From contig JADKIC010000009.1 of assembly GCA_016721435.1 (NCBI GenBank), positions 1-64,000 of the forward strand: 64,000 nt of DNA, read 5' to 3'. Positions 10,036 through 20,204 of this stretch are shown here, one piece after another. Position 1 is the stretch's first letter. Each line of letters opens with the position of its first letter. Origin of the DNA: Bacteroidota bacterium. Lineage in GTDB: Bacteria > Bacteroidota > Bacteroidia > AKYH767-A > OLB10. Below the pieces are notes generated by a model. That model was not told the origin of the DNA, did no database searches, and saw only the letters and a program-made list of their open reading frames with translations. Made by a program: the position numbers and the translations under genes.

Positions 10036-10784
10036 ATGATAAAATGGATTGAATTTGAAGACCAGCCCTGGTTCCCATCGTATTTCCGAACGATGCAAAC
10101 TGATTTTATCGGATGGCTGGTGCATCTCGTCGGTTTGTATCAACCGGTTGCATTGATCGTGGAAAATGCTTTGGGGAAATTGAAAGTAAAAAGTATTGTT
10201 GATTTATGTTCAGGGAATGGCCTTGCCATCGTTTCAGCAATAAAAGATGTACCGGAAGATAAACTGACTGTTGTGTACCTGAGTGATAAGTATCCTTCCT
10301 TTACAGTCCCGGAAAATGTCCGTGTGAAATGGATGGCCGGACCGGTAGATGTGTTGAAGGCGGAAACTTTACCTACCGGACTTCGCACTATTTTCAATGC
10401 CTATCACCATTTTAGTGAAGAGCAAGCGCAGGTGTTATTAGATGTAAATGCAAAAGAGGGTTTGCTCATTTGCGAAATACTGGAGCCTACATTTTTTATA
10501 TGATCAAGATATTCTTTACAACTACTGTCGTTCAGTTTCTAACCTGCTTTTTTGTAAAACCCTTTCGCGTAGATCGAATATTTTTTACTTGTATTCTTCC
10601 CGTTAATCTTATCACAGTAACATGGGATGGAATAGTGAGTGTGTTGAAAAGCCGTAGAGCCATAGACATTGAAGAAAGTTTGATAGATCATCTCGGCAAA
10701 AGGTATAACGTAACTTGTGGTAGCTATAGAAAAATGCTGACAAAAGTAAACTGGTTCCTCATCTCACCTGTTCATATACGATGA
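10036..10784 (+). CDS. Class I SAM-dependent methyltransferase-like protein (one frameshift)
   Basis: Product of about 249 aa. The Rossmann motif I is SIVDLCSGNGLAIVSAI (residues ~55-71), with an acidic strand end YLSDKYPSF, then FNAYHHFSEEQAQVLL and LLICEILEPTFF, the usual post-V layout of a methyltransferase. The frame breaks near 10490; the C-terminal part (FFVKPFRVDRIFFTCILPVN, TVTWDGIVSVLKSRR) continues in another frame and fits the same family. The stop overlaps the next start as ATGA at 10781-10784, implying translational coupling with the UbiA prenyltransferase. The substrate is unknown; by context it may methylate the prenylated aromatic product, as VTE3/VTE4 do in tocopherol synthesis (inference). 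Confidence 0.7.
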
Positions 10785-11669
10785 AACAGCTCCTTCTACT
10801 TTGGAAATTCAGCAGGCCCCATACATTAATTGGATCCTTTGTAAGTGTGACGTCACTCTTGTTTGTAGCATTAGCTGGTGAGCATCCCGGTCTGGAATTA
10901 CTGCCCAAATATCTCCTTGGACTAGGTGCGGCTGTCTGTTGTAATATCTACATTACCGGACTCAATCAATGGTCGGATGTGGAAGTGGACCGGATCAACA
11001 AACCATGGTTACCCATTCCTTCCGGACAGCTTTCTTCCAAAGGAGCAATGCGGATCATTCTGGTTTGTCTGGTATTGGCTCTATTGCTAGCCATGATGCT
11101 TTCCTTCTTTTTTCTTGCTTTGATTGGCAGCATCGCTATATTGGGAACTATTTATTCGCTACCACCATTTAAACTCAAGCGGAATCATTTTTTTGCTGCT
11201 GCAACAATTACGCTGGTGAGAGGTGTGCTGGTAAACATTGGGTTTTATGTCCACTATAAAATGATTTTGAATGAATCGGTAATTCCCGATACGACTATAT
11301 TACTGCTTACCTTATTTGTAGTTTTATTCAGTATTGGTATCGCCTGGTTTAAAGATATTCCCGATACGGATGGAGATAAGAAATTCGCTTTTGGCACGCT
11401 GCCGCTCTTAATTGGTCGTCGCGCCACCTTTCGATTGGGAGTTGCTCTGCTCACCATAGCGTATCTCATTATGATGTATGCCGGTTTCATGCAGCTTTTA
11501 CCCAATGGCAATTACTACCTCGTCACTCATGTTATTTTATTGCTGCTTTTTATAGTCGCAGCTCTTTCTGTAAAGTTATCAGACAGCAATAGCATTAAAA
11601 GTTCTATCTTTTCTTCTGGGTTTTATTTTTCTGGAATATATTTTTTATCCCCTTGGACTGTATGTATGA
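10781..11669 (+). CDS. UbiA-family prenyltransferase, homogentisate phytyltransferase-like (one frameshift)
   Basis: Polytopic aromatic prenyltransferase. The first Asp-rich motif NQWSDVEVDRINKPWLPIPS and the second FKDIPDTDGDKKF match the homogentisate phytyl/solanesyl transferase (VTE2/HPT) pattern NQ-x-x-D-x-x-D-x-x-NKP-x-LP and FKDIPD-x-x-GD, rather than MenA or UbiA proper. The start ATG overlaps the methyltransferase stop. Near 11605 the frame shifts; in the corrected frame the protein ends FLEYIFYPLGLYV with a TGA at 11667-11669, the expected HPT C-terminus, for a total of about 296 aa. Uncorrected, the frame runs on to 11788 with an unrelated tail. The donor (phytyl, geranylgeranyl or other) and acceptor are not shown by sequence. 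Confidence 0.82.
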
Positions 11670-11780
11670 CCTGGAAATGCAGAATCAAACAGGTTATGTC
11701 AGCACTCAAAGGAAATATCTTCCTGCACTTGCCCTGTAGGCCGTATCTCTTTATCCTACGACCAACAGGTCTTCACTATT

Positions 11781-13002
11781 TCAACTAAAATTTATCTGCG
11801 CCTGCAATCTCAACAGACTTCCGTCCTGAAAATTATCCTGTTTTTTGAAGTCTTCAAACCGACGTGAAGAGATCGTATACATGGCCACGAATTCGAATTG
11901 CTTGATAGGTTGCCATTCCACGCCAATTTCATATTCTTCTACCTCATAGCTTCGGGCATCCAATTCATGCTTCTTGCCACCTTTGTAATATTGATATCTT
12001 CCAAATGGAATGAGAATATGATGGCCGATGTTTGTTTTGTAAGATACAGTGACGTAGCCTCCTTTTAAATCCCGCACTTCAATGGAGTCTGTTGCTTTGT
12101 TAAACTCAGGACCTTTTCCAACATTGTATTCTGCTTGTATTCCGAAAGGTTTTGGATAGAGGACAAAGGAACCCGCGATACGTTCGTCGAGATATTCTTT
12201 TTCTCGTTGGTTTTAACACCTGCACTTAACTGATCTGTGGGCATTACAAATTTTCCGGTATACCCCTGGACTCCGGGTTCAATAATCTGGTTCCCGATTT
12301 GAAAGGGTAGGTGAGTCGTCCAACGATATGCTGGTTGTTGTTTAACTCCGGCTTGTTAGCGGTTTGTCCGTTGTATAAACCAAAACCAAAATTCCATAAT
12401 CGCCTGATCCCTTTAGTCCATCCGCTACCAGACTTGCATACAATTTCCTGATTTTTTCCCGGCGCATAATAGAACATTCCACCCAGATCGCGTTCATTAC
12501 TCAAAGCGCTGTTAAGTGCATCATTCCGGTCGAGCGGTAAGCGATTCTGACTACTTTGCAGGTTCTCAAAACCAAAGGGAATTTTACTCTGACCTAATCT
12601 GAACCTGAACTCATTCTTTTGATCGACACCTAAATCTATATAAGCATCTCTTAGCTGTGCAAACTGCAGGCTGGTAGAGCTCGCTGAACTTGCGAAATCA
12701 GGTTGAATGTAAAAATAGACTTGTTTGGAAATCTGCCCCGACCAGATAATCCGTACCCGGCGCAGAAAGAACCCCCCGTTATCGCCCCAGCTTTTATCAC
12801 ATTGTTCACATTTCAAATCAGGATTCGTTTCAAGCAAGCGGTTATACCGAACCTGAACATAACCACGGATAGCCATGGTTTCAAACCATTTTTTAGGCGT
12901 TTCTTTTTTTAAAGTATCCTTCGCTTCTTGCGCCATTACAGAGTTGGTGGTAGAAAACAGAAGGCCAAGTACGAAAGAAAACAGTAGAAGGATTTGCTTC
13001 AT
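11781..13002 (-). CDS. OprO/OprP-type porin, outer-membrane beta-barrel (frameshifted)
   Basis: Phosphate-selective porin family protein of about 405 aa. Signal peptide starts at the ATG at 13002 (MKQILLLFSFVLGLLFSTTN, cleavage near VMA-QEA); an in-frame ATG at 13035 would put charged residues in front and is less likely. Typical barrel features: MAIRGYVQVRYNRL, GFFLRRVRIIWSG, FRFRLGQSKIPFGFEN, RDLGGMFYY, and a final strand RLQAQINFS ending in an aromatic-adjacent residue. The frame is lost between about 12244 and 12180 and regained by 12077; the segment between still reads as porin (GYTGKFVMPTDQLSAG, IAGSFVLYPKPFGIQAEYN). It ends convergently with the UbiA gene. The substrate (phosphate, polyphosphate or other anion) is not determinable. 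Confidence 0.85.
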
Positions 13003-13500
13003 CCTAATTTTCAGGGGTTGATTTTTCAGGGGCATTGCAGGTGTTATCTTAATGTTATTGGTGTATAATTATAGTATTGGTAATGATTCGATAATATGAG
13101 CAAATCCAGTTGGAGGTTTATGTATCTAATTCCTAATTAAATAGACATGGAATTTTACTATCCTTCCAATTTGACGCATGCAAAGTACTTAACAATAAAT
13201 TAAACATTAAATAACAAAGCGGATTGGTAATGATTTTTTAAAGATGTCTGCAAAAAATTAAAGTTAATTTAACATTGGTGATTTGAAATTTTGAAATTAA
13301 TACTACGGTTTAATGATCAGAATCCAATGGGTAGGTGCGTTGAACATAAGCATGTAAGCCCATGTAATAAGAAGAGCTGATTTAAAATGGAGAAAGAATG
13401 GATGAAAAAAAGATGACGAATACTTGAGCAATAGGAGGCAAGGCGATGTTATTTCGCAGGAAAAAGAGAACGCTTGAATAACTAAGAGTTAATTCAGGGG
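13003..13500. other. Intergenic region without recognised features
   Basis: About 500 nt of AT-rich sequence between the porin and thiolase genes. I found no gene, RNA, terminator or convincing promoter box. Confidence 0.4.
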
Positions 13501-14679
13501 CTAAATTCTTTCAAAAATTCCGGCAGCACCCTGACCGGTTCCCACGCACATGGTCACCATGCCATACTTTTTCTTGCGGGCTTCGAGTTCATTCATGATC
13601 TGTACCGTTAACTTCCCTCCGGTGCATCCCAAAGGGTGACCTAACGCTATCGCACCTCCGTTAACATTCACTTTTTCTTCGTTTAGTCCCAACTCCCGGA
13701 TGATAGCAAGACTTTGAGACGCGAAGGCTTCGTTCAGTTCAATAAGATCGATATCGTCTTGTTTGATTCCGGTTTGTTTCAAAACGGCAGGTATCGCTTT
13801 CACCGGACCAATTCCCATAATCCTGGGTTCTACTCCGGCTACGGCATATCCCACAAAACGCAGGCGCGGTTGCATGTTGAGTTGTTTAAGCATCTTTTCC
13901 GAAACCACCAGTACAAAAGCGGCTCCATCACTGGTTTGAGAACTATTACCTGCGGTCACGGATCCTTTGGCATCAAAGACAGGTTTCAGTTGAGCTAAAC
14001 GTTCAATGGAAGTATCTGCACGCGCACCTTCGTCCGTATCGGCGATGGTCTCTCGTGTTTGCTTTTTTTCATTCCCATCAAGATAGGTTTCATGAACAGT
14101 GAAAGGAACGATCTGATTTTTGAAATTCCCATCCTTAATGGCTTTTACTGCTTTCTGATGAGAACGGAAGGAGAAGGCATCCTGGTCCTCTCTGCTAATT
14201 TTAAAATCATTGGCAACAGCCTCTGCAGTAAGACCCATTCCCCAATAATAATCAGGATGTACTTTGGCCACTTCATAATTCGGAACGATTCTCCATCCTC
14301 CAAAAGGAATCGGACTCATGCACTCCGCTCCTCCTGCCAGGATACAATCCGCAAGTCCGGCCTTAATTTTAGCAGCAGCAATGGCAATGGTTTCAAGTCC
14401 GGAAGCACAGTAACGATTGACCGTCATCCCGGGCACTTTTTCAGTGTTGAGTCCCATCAATGAAATCATACGTCCCATATTGAGTCCCTGCTCTGCTTCA
14501 GGCGTGGCATTGCCTACAATTACATCGTCTATTAACTCCTTGTCGAGTTGCGGAACTTCAGCTAGAATTTTTTGAATTACGGCAACTGAAAGATCGTCAG
14601 GTCGGGTAAAACGAAACATTCCCCGTGGCGCTTTGCCTACTGCAGTTCGAAATCCGGTGATGATATAAGCCTCAGACAT
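13501..14679 (-). CDS. Acetyl-CoA C-acyltransferase (thiolase)
   Basis: Thiolase that cleaves 3-ketoacyl-CoA with CoA in the last step of beta-oxidation. It is full length and unbroken: 392 aa from the ATG at 14679 (MSEAYIITGFRTAVGKAPRG); an upstream ATG at 14709 would add a non-conserved MHNFALKSSS. Catalytic residues are visible: nucleophile Cys in NRYCASGLE (about residue 92), His in GGAIALGHPLGCTGG, and the second Cys in CVGTGQGAAGIFE. It is followed upstream on the same strand by the MORN protein and the FadJ-like gene, though a terminator (14766-14792) separates it from the MORN gene. Sequence alone does not separate a degradative (FadA) from a biosynthetic enzyme; context favours degradation. 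Confidence 0.93.
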   Translation of the reverse strand: MSEAYIITGFRTAVGKAPRGMFRFTRPDDLSVAVIQKILAEVPQLDKELIDDVIVGNATPEAEQGLNMGRMISLMGLNTEKVPGMTVNRYCASGLETIAIAAAKIKAGLADCILAGGAECMSPIPFGGWRIVPNYEVAKVHPDYYWGMGLTAEAVANDFKISREDQDAFSFRSHQKAVKAIKDGNFKNQIVPFTVHETYLDGNEKKQTRETIADTDEGARADTSIERLAQLKPVFDAKGSVTAGNSSQTSDGAAFVLVVSEKMLKQLNMQPRLRFVGYAVAGVEPRIMGIGPVKAIPAVLKQTGIKQDDIDLIELNEAFASQSLAIIRELGLNEEKVNVNGGAIALGHPLGCTGGKLTVQIMNELEARKKKYGMVTMCVGTGQGAAGIFERI

Positions 14680-14765
14680 ACTTGATGATTTTAAAGCGAA
14701 ATTATGCAAAGAAATTCAGCAAATTACACTCTGATTTTTTCGGAAAAGGAATTTATAAACAGGCC

Positions 14766-14792
14766 AAAAAAAAATCCCGTAGTGACGGGATT
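14766..14792 (-). terminator. Rho-independent terminator after the MORN-repeat gene
   Basis: AATCCCGT (14773-14780) pairs perfectly with ACGGGATT (14785-14792) around a 4-nt loop. On the minus strand the stem runs directly into nine T (complement of 14766-14774), 20 bp past the gene end at 14814. Confidence 0.85.
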
Positions 14793-14813
14793 TATGATTC
14801 AAGTAGTACTATT

Positions 14814-15485
14814 TTATTTTTTGGTTGTATCCACCGGAGTAGGAGGGGGTGTTGGCACGGGAGGATTTGCTTTCATAGTTGAATCTCCGGGAGCACCACC
14901 CGGCTTACCACCTTTTTCAGCAGCTTTTTTTGCTTCAAGAGCCTTCTTTGCGGCTTCTGCTTTTTTGGCTTCTTCCGCTGCAGCTTTCAAATCAACGCCA
15001 TCTTTGAAAGAAGAAGCATTGATCAATTGACCTTTGCGGTTGAATGTTCTCCAATCTCCATCACGTTTATTGTTTTTATAATGCCCTTCGGATGCTACCT
15101 CACCATCTTCATAGTACTTCGTCCATTTTCCGTCTTTCTTGTTGGCAATGTATTCTCCTTCCTGTTTAATCTGGCCGGAATAGAAGTATCTCTTATAAAC
15201 ACCTTCCTTAATACCATTTTGATATTCGATTTCTTCCATCACCTTGCCGTAAGGATAAAAGCGGCGACTAATGCCATGTCTTCTGTCATTGACATATTCC
15301 ACCTCATTGATCAAATCTCCCAAAGAATTATAGGTACGCCATAACCCCTGCTTTTGACCAAGCTCATCAGTTTTATTACGATGCTTTTCCCGTCCGGGAG
15401 CATATTTGGGTTTGTCTTCTGTTTGCGCTGAAAGAAGTACAGGCATTGCAAACAGAAACATCAACAGGATACACCAACGTTTCAT
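14814..15485 (-). CDS. Secreted MORN-repeat (YwqK-like) protein
   Basis: A 223-aa exported protein. Signal peptide (MKRWCILLMFLFAMPVLLSA), then about five MORN_2-type repeats of ~23 residues with the GxxxGxWxxY pattern: KQGLWRTYNSLGDLINEVEY, RHGISRRFYPYGKVMEEIEY, KEGVYKRYFYSGQIKQEGEY, KDGKWTKYYEDGEVASEGHY, RDGDWRTFNRKGQLINASSF (residues ~45-165). The tail is first Ala/Lys-rich (predicted helical, KAAAEEAKKAEAAKKA) and then Pro/Thr-rich (PVPTPPPTPVDTTKK), suggesting a cell-wall or periplasmic spacer. Homologues are often labelled toxin-antitoxin YwqK antitoxins, but nothing here supports a toxin-antitoxin role; a periplasmic scaffold or binding role is as likely. Confidence 0.82.
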   Translation of the reverse strand: MKRWCILLMFLFAMPVLLSAQTEDKPKYAPGREKHRNKTDELGQKQGLWRTYNSLGDLINEVEYVNDRRHGISRRFYPYGKVMEEIEYQNGIKEGVYKRYFYSGQIKQEGEYIANKKDGKWTKYYEDGEVASEGHYKNNKRDGDWRTFNRKGQLINASSFKDGVDLKAAAEEAKKAEAAKKALEAKKAAEKGGKPGGAPGDSTMKANPPVPTPPPTPVDTTKK

Positions 15486-15521
15486 ACTTGTCAGGATTAC
15501 TTGGCTAAAGTAATAACTAAT

Positions 15522-17905
15522 TTAATTCCTCAAAGGTTTTCCGGTGGTCAAAATAGATTGAATTCTTTCAAGTGTCTTCTTTTCTCCGCATAATGACAGA
15601 AAAGCTTCCCTTTCCAGATCGAGTAAGTACTGTTCTGAGACTAAAGTAGGGCTACTTAAATCCCCGCCACAAAGTATAAATCCGAGTTTTTGACTGATTT
15701 TTTGGTCGTGTTCACTGATATAATGACCTGAATACATGGTGTCAGCACCTACCCAAACTATACCTAATCCACTCTTTCCTAATACTTTAATGTCTTTCCG
15801 GGGTGACTTTTGGGTATAGCCGGCTGCCGCTATCTCCATAACGGCGCTCTTTGCATCGGACAAGAGCCGACTTCTGTTCATGCTAACTTCATCTAATCCG
15901 GGCCTCAAAATTCCCAAATCGTAGGCCTCGGCGGCCGATGTGGAAACTTTTGCCTGGCCGATGGTCAGAAAACGGTCGCGCAAAGCATTGATTTCAATAT
16001 CGCCTTCCTTGAAACTATCAGAAAGCCTTAATGCGAATTCTTTAGAACCGCCCCCTCCCGGAATTAAACCCACACCAAATTCAACCATGCCTGTATAGAG
16101 TTCTGCATGTGCCTGAACTTTGTCGGCATGTAAAGTCATCTCGCATCCGCCACCCAGACTTAAACCAAAAGGTGCAACCACTACCGGAATTGAAGAATAC
16201 CGTACCCGCATGTTCATTTTTTGAAACATCCGAATGGCCATATCGATTTCATCCCATTCCTGTTCAATGGCCATCATGAAAACCATCGCCAGATTTGCAC
16301 CGGCACTGAAATTGGGTCCTTCATTTCCAATCACCAATCCCTGAAAGTTTTCCTCTGCCAATTCAATGGCTTTATTTACACCTTGTACAACTTCACCGCC
16401 AATCGTATTCATTTTGGTTCTTAACTCACAGCACAACACATCATCACCGATATCGATAACATTGCAGCCGCTATTGCTCCATACGGTTTTCGATCCACGT
16501 AATGGTTGTAAGTAGAGATAGGCTTCTTGTCCGGGGATAATTTTATAGCCTTTCGATGGAATATCGTAATACCATTTCTTCCCTGCTTCCACTTTATAAA
16601 ATGTAGCACAACCGGCTGCGATCATATCATAAACCCAGGAAGCCGCTTTCATATCTGCTTTTTCCATGGCTTGCAGTGTACTTTCCACTCCGAGCACATC
16701 CCAGCTCTCAAAAGGACCTATCTCCCAGCCGAATCCTGATTCCATCGCGGCATCAATACGAAAAACCTCATCGGCAATTTCAGGAATCCGCTCTGAGACA
16801 TATCTGAAAAGACCATAGAAAGAAGCTCTGTAAAATTCACCGGCCTGATCTTTACCGGACACAAGAACTTTCATTCTTTCGCGTAAATCATCTATCGTCT
16901 TTGTCAACTCCAGCGTAGCAAACTTTGTTTTCTTCTGTGCCTTGTATTCAAGACTGGTAATATCCAGCGCTAAAATTTCTGATTTACCATCAGCACCTTT
17001 TACTTTTTGTAAAATCCCTGCTTTGTTTTATCACCCAGCCATTTATTCTCTGTCATTTTGGAGATGTAACCGGGAAGTTTGAAATATTCCTTCAGACTAT
17101 CGTTCTTCAACCCGGTACTTAAGCCATTGGCTACATGTACCAGCGTGTCGAGCCCAACCACATCACAGGTTCTGAAGGTAGCTGACTTTGGTCTTCCAAG
17201 AACAGGACCCGTAAGTTTATCAACGTCTTCAATAGTAAGCTGCATTTTTTCGACGAGGTGGAAGAGATACATGATGCCAAACACTCCGATACGGTTGGCG
17301 ATAAAAGCAGGGGTGTCTTTACAAAGCACAGTGGTTTTACCGAGATACAGGTCACCATATTCCATGAGGAAGGAAATAATTTCCTTGTCGGTATTTGTTC
17401 CCGGAATAATTTCAAGGAGACGTAAATAGCGGGGCGGATTAAAAAAATGCGTTCCGCAAAAATGTTTTTTAAAATCATCACTTCTTCCGTCCTCCATCAA
17501 AGCGATCGGAATACCGGAAGTGTTGGTGGTAATCAAGGTGCCGGGTTTACGGTATTTTTCCACACTTGTAAAAATGCTTTTCTTGATTTCTAGTTTTTCT
17601 ACAACAGCCTCAATGATCCAATCGCAACTTTCAATTTCCGGAAAATTATCGGCGAAGTTTCCTGTTTTATTCTGCTCGAGTATGATTTTTTTATACAAGG
17701 AGGCGGGATTGGATTTCAAAGTAGCGTCGAGTGCCGCATTAACAATTCGGTTTCGTACCGCCGGATGTTGAAGTGTTAAACCTTTGGCTTCCTCTTCTTT
17801 TAAAAGTTCATTGGGGACGATATCCAGCAGGAGTACACTCAGTCCAATATTTGCAAAATGACAAGCAATTCTTGAACCCATGATTCCGGATCCCAATACA
17901 GCCAC
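15522..17905 (-). CDS. 3-hydroxyacyl-CoA dehydrogenase / enoyl-CoA hydratase fusion, FadJ-like (one frameshift)
   Basis: Bifunctional beta-oxidation enzyme of about 795 aa with the dehydrogenase first, the domain order common in Bacteroidota. N-terminal NAD-binding motif VLGSGIMGSRIACHFANIG, then GTHFFNPPRY and the C-terminal helices of 3HCDH (residues 1-~300). The hydratase half has NFSAGANLAMVFM and GLSLGGGCEMTLHAD (oxyanion hole) and EFGVGLIPGGGGSKEF. The frame breaks near 17000 in an A/T run (KQGFYKK|VKGADGKSE). The start is uncertain: GTG at 17905 is the first standard codon, but conserved sequence (ANHRTLRKIKK) continues upstream in frame to an ATT at 17941 preceded by a stop, so the true ATG may have been miscalled. 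It pairs functionally with the thiolase and the acyl-CoA dehydrogenase. Confidence 0.88.
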
Positions 17906-17950
17906 CTTTTTTATCTTACGCAGAGTTCTATGATTCGCAATTTACAAAGC

Positions 17951-17958
17951 CAAACTTA
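17951..17958 (-). promoter_or_regulatory. -7 box TAAGTTTG for the FadJ-like gene
   Basis: Complement of CAAACTTA matches TAnnTTTG and places transcription start near 17944, just upstream of the coding region. No good TTTG is found 19-21 nt further upstream. Confidence 0.35.
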
Positions 17959-18004
17959 GCAGTAAATCAGATGAGGTTTGTGGGTGATTTCATCCTTTTA
18001 TTAA

Positions 18005-18041
18005 CAGAAAAAGCATGTCGTGAATAGACATGCTTTTTCTG
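18005..18041 (-). terminator. Bidirectional rho-independent terminator after the S9 peptidase gene
   Basis: A perfect 15-bp stem, CAGAAAAAGCATGTC (18005-18019) with GACATGCTTTTTCTG (18027-18041), around a 7-nt loop. The A/T ends of the stem provide a U-run on either strand. It lies 70 bp past the end of the minus-strand peptidase gene. Confidence 0.8.
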
Positions 18042-18109
18042 AAATAAGCCAGAGATAAGGTGGTGCGGGGTATCAGATAATAAGCGGCTGGATTACCTTT
18101 TCCGGGGAA

Positions 18110-20035
18110 TTATTTACCATAAGGAGTACTTCTGACCGGCGATTCATCGCTTTTCTTAGCAAGATGCTTCCCTAAGAAAGTCTCCATAGCACCATAGAAT
18201 TCAAATTTATTTTCTTCGTTTCGGAATCCATGACCTTCATTGTCTTTGACGAGATATTGGACTTCAATATTGTTTTTCTTTAATGCCTCTACCACCTGAT
18301 CACTCTCATCTTTATTTACACGTGGATCTTTAGCACCCTGTGCAATGAAGAGTGGACAACGAATTTTGTCAACATGAAAAACGGGAGAGAATTTTTGCAT
18401 CATCACTGAATCTTCCGGATTTTGGGGATTACCAACCATAGTATACATCATCTCCAGATAAGGTTTCCAATAGGGAGGAATGGTTTTCATGAAGGTGAAG
18501 AGATTGGATACGCCCACATAATCTACCGCGCAGGCATACAGTTCAGGAGTAGTTGTTATGCCGGCAAGGGTAGCATATCCGCCATACGATGCACCGTAAA
18601 TGGCTACTCGCCTAGGGTCAGCAATGCCATTAGCCACCAGCCATTTTACACCATCTGATATATCATTCTGCATGGATTGTCCCCATTGTTTGAAGGAGGA
18701 TTCCCAAAACTTACGGCCATAACCTGTGCTTCCTCTAAAATTCATCTGAAAAACGGCATAACCGCGATTGGCAAGAAACTGTACCTCCGGGTTATAACCC
18801 CAGCTATCACGCGCCCATGGACCTCCGTGCGGATTGATGACTACAGGAAGCTTCGTTTGATCTTTTACGTTTTTGGGTATGGTCAGATAGCCATGTATGA
18901 TTTTTCCATCACGTGCTTCATAGCTCACTGGCTGCATTTCGCACATGTCATTCTCGTTGATCCACGGACTTACTTCATGCAATTTGGTGAGTTTATCGGT
19001 TGCTTTATCATACATATAATAAGCGCCAAGACTCCGGTCACTGTAAGTGCGTACTAAAAATTTATCTTCGTTTTTATTTTTAGAAGTAACCGCAATATGA
19101 TACCCTTTTAATTCTTCCTGAAATTTAGTGTACATGGATTCTGTTTCTTTATCCAGGAAGGTGTATTCGTATTTATCAGTTTCAAATCCAATGCTTGTCA
19201 GTACTTTTCTTTTTCTTGAAAAATTGAGTTCTGTAACATCCACTTCGGGGTGCTCAAAAAGTAATTCTTCTTCTTTACCGGTACTGGTGTTTATTCGAAC
19301 TATTGCTTGCTTATCCCTTCCTACATTACTGGCGGCATAGAGTTGCTTATTATCAAATGTATAAAAAAGAGGGGAAACAGATTCCCGGAAATCAGTTGTC
19401 ATTAATACCTTGAATTCATCCGTTTCTTTTTCACGTACCAATAAACTGGACTCAACACCATCAGTCGTTACAGCCACACGAATGGCACCGGTATGATCTG
19501 TTACCCATCCTGAAATATTTCCCGGATTTTTTGCTACTTGTTTCATATCACCCGTGGTAATGTTGAGACGATACACATCAAAAACTTCGGGATTATCCTT
19601 GTTCATTTGGATGAGTACTTCATTCGGGAAATCTTCGAGATCATCAACAATTGATACCCGCACCTCTTTAAATGGAGTAAGATCTTTTTCTGTTTTTCCA
19701 TCTGTAGACGCCACAAATAAGTGGAAGTTTTCATCTCCCCCAAAGTCACGTACATAGATCAGGCTACTGTTGTTTTTCCAGAAATATCCGCTGATATCAC
19801 GATCGGTAAGGCTGGTAATACGGGTGGCAGTCTTTTCTCCTGGTTTTTGAATGTGAATATTCATTCTGTTGTTCCATGGTGCCAAATAAGACAAAAGGTC
19901 TCCTTCCGGTGAAATCTGGAATCGGGTTTTTTCAGCGTTTTTAAAGAAGTCCCGAAGTTCATAGGTCTTTACCTGTGCTGAAAGCGAATGCGATACAACA
20001 AGAGCAAACGCGAGCATTAGAAGTTTTTTTGTCAT
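18110..20035 (-). CDS. S9 family (prolyl oligopeptidase-like) serine peptidase, exported
   Basis: Unbroken 641-aa protein. Signal peptide MTKKLLMLAFALVVSHSLSAQ, then a seven-bladed beta-propeller-like region (residues ~30-370; WD-like strands such as ISGYFWKNNSSLIYVRDFGG) and a C-terminal alpha/beta hydrolase domain. The catalytic triad is visible: Ser in VAIYGASYGGYATLAG, Asp in FIAQGAKDPRVNKDES, His in VKDNEGHGFRNEENK. It probably cleaves short peptides in the periplasm, which fits a DPP/acylaminoacyl peptidase-like role; specificity cannot be read from the sequence. It ends with Lys-rich HLAKKSDESPVRSTPYGK. Single-gene unit: divergent from DUF5606 upstream and closed by the terminator at 18005-18041. 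Confidence 0.92.
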   Translation of the reverse strand: MTKKLLMLAFALVVSHSLSAQVKTYELRDFFKNAEKTRFQISPEGDLLSYLAPWNNRMNIHIQKPGEKTATRITSLTDRDISGYFWKNNSSLIYVRDFGGDENFHLFVASTDGKTEKDLTPFKEVRVSIVDDLEDFPNEVLIQMNKDNPEVFDVYRLNITTGDMKQVAKNPGNISGWVTDHTGAIRVAVTTDGVESSLLVREKETDEFKVLMTTDFRESVSPLFYTFDNKQLYAASNVGRDKQAIVRINTSTGKEEELLFEHPEVDVTELNFSRKRKVLTSIGFETDKYEYTFLDKETESMYTKFQEELKGYHIAVTSKNKNEDKFLVRTYSDRSLGAYYMYDKATDKLTKLHEVSPWINENDMCEMQPVSYEARDGKIIHGYLTIPKNVKDQTKLPVVINPHGGPWARDSWGYNPEVQFLANRGYAVFQMNFRGSTGYGRKFWESSFKQWGQSMQNDISDGVKWLVANGIADPRRVAIYGASYGGYATLAGITTTPELYACAVDYVGVSNLFTFMKTIPPYWKPYLEMMYTMVGNPQNPEDSVMMQKFSPVFHVDKIRCPLFIAQGAKDPRVNKDESDQVVEALKKNNIEVQYLVKDNEGHGFRNEENKFEFYGAMETFLGKHLAKKSDESPVRSTPYGK

Positions 20036-20179
20036 AGTTTTTAGTTCAATAGAGAGGGCTAATTTAATAGAATCAATATTACAAAACCTTCTTTTTAGAC
20101 AAACTGTATTTTTCTACTGTTAAAACGTACTAATTCACTTACAAAATAAAATATAATGACGAAAATCAATTAAACATGT

Positions 20180-20187
20180 TATTTTTG
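20180..20187 (+). promoter_or_regulatory. -7 box TATTTTTG upstream of the DUF5606 gene
   Basis: TATTTTTG matches TAnnTTTG and ends 17 nt before the ATG at 20205, predicting a leader of about 10 nt. No TTG is visible at the expected -33 position. Confidence 0.42.
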
Positions 20188-20204
20188 CAGTTGAATATAA
20201 AGAT

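Noticed and set aside
14814..15485. Toxin-antitoxin antitoxin (YwqK) label for the MORN protein
   Set aside because: It has a signal peptide and no partner toxin gene nearby, so the label is not supported.
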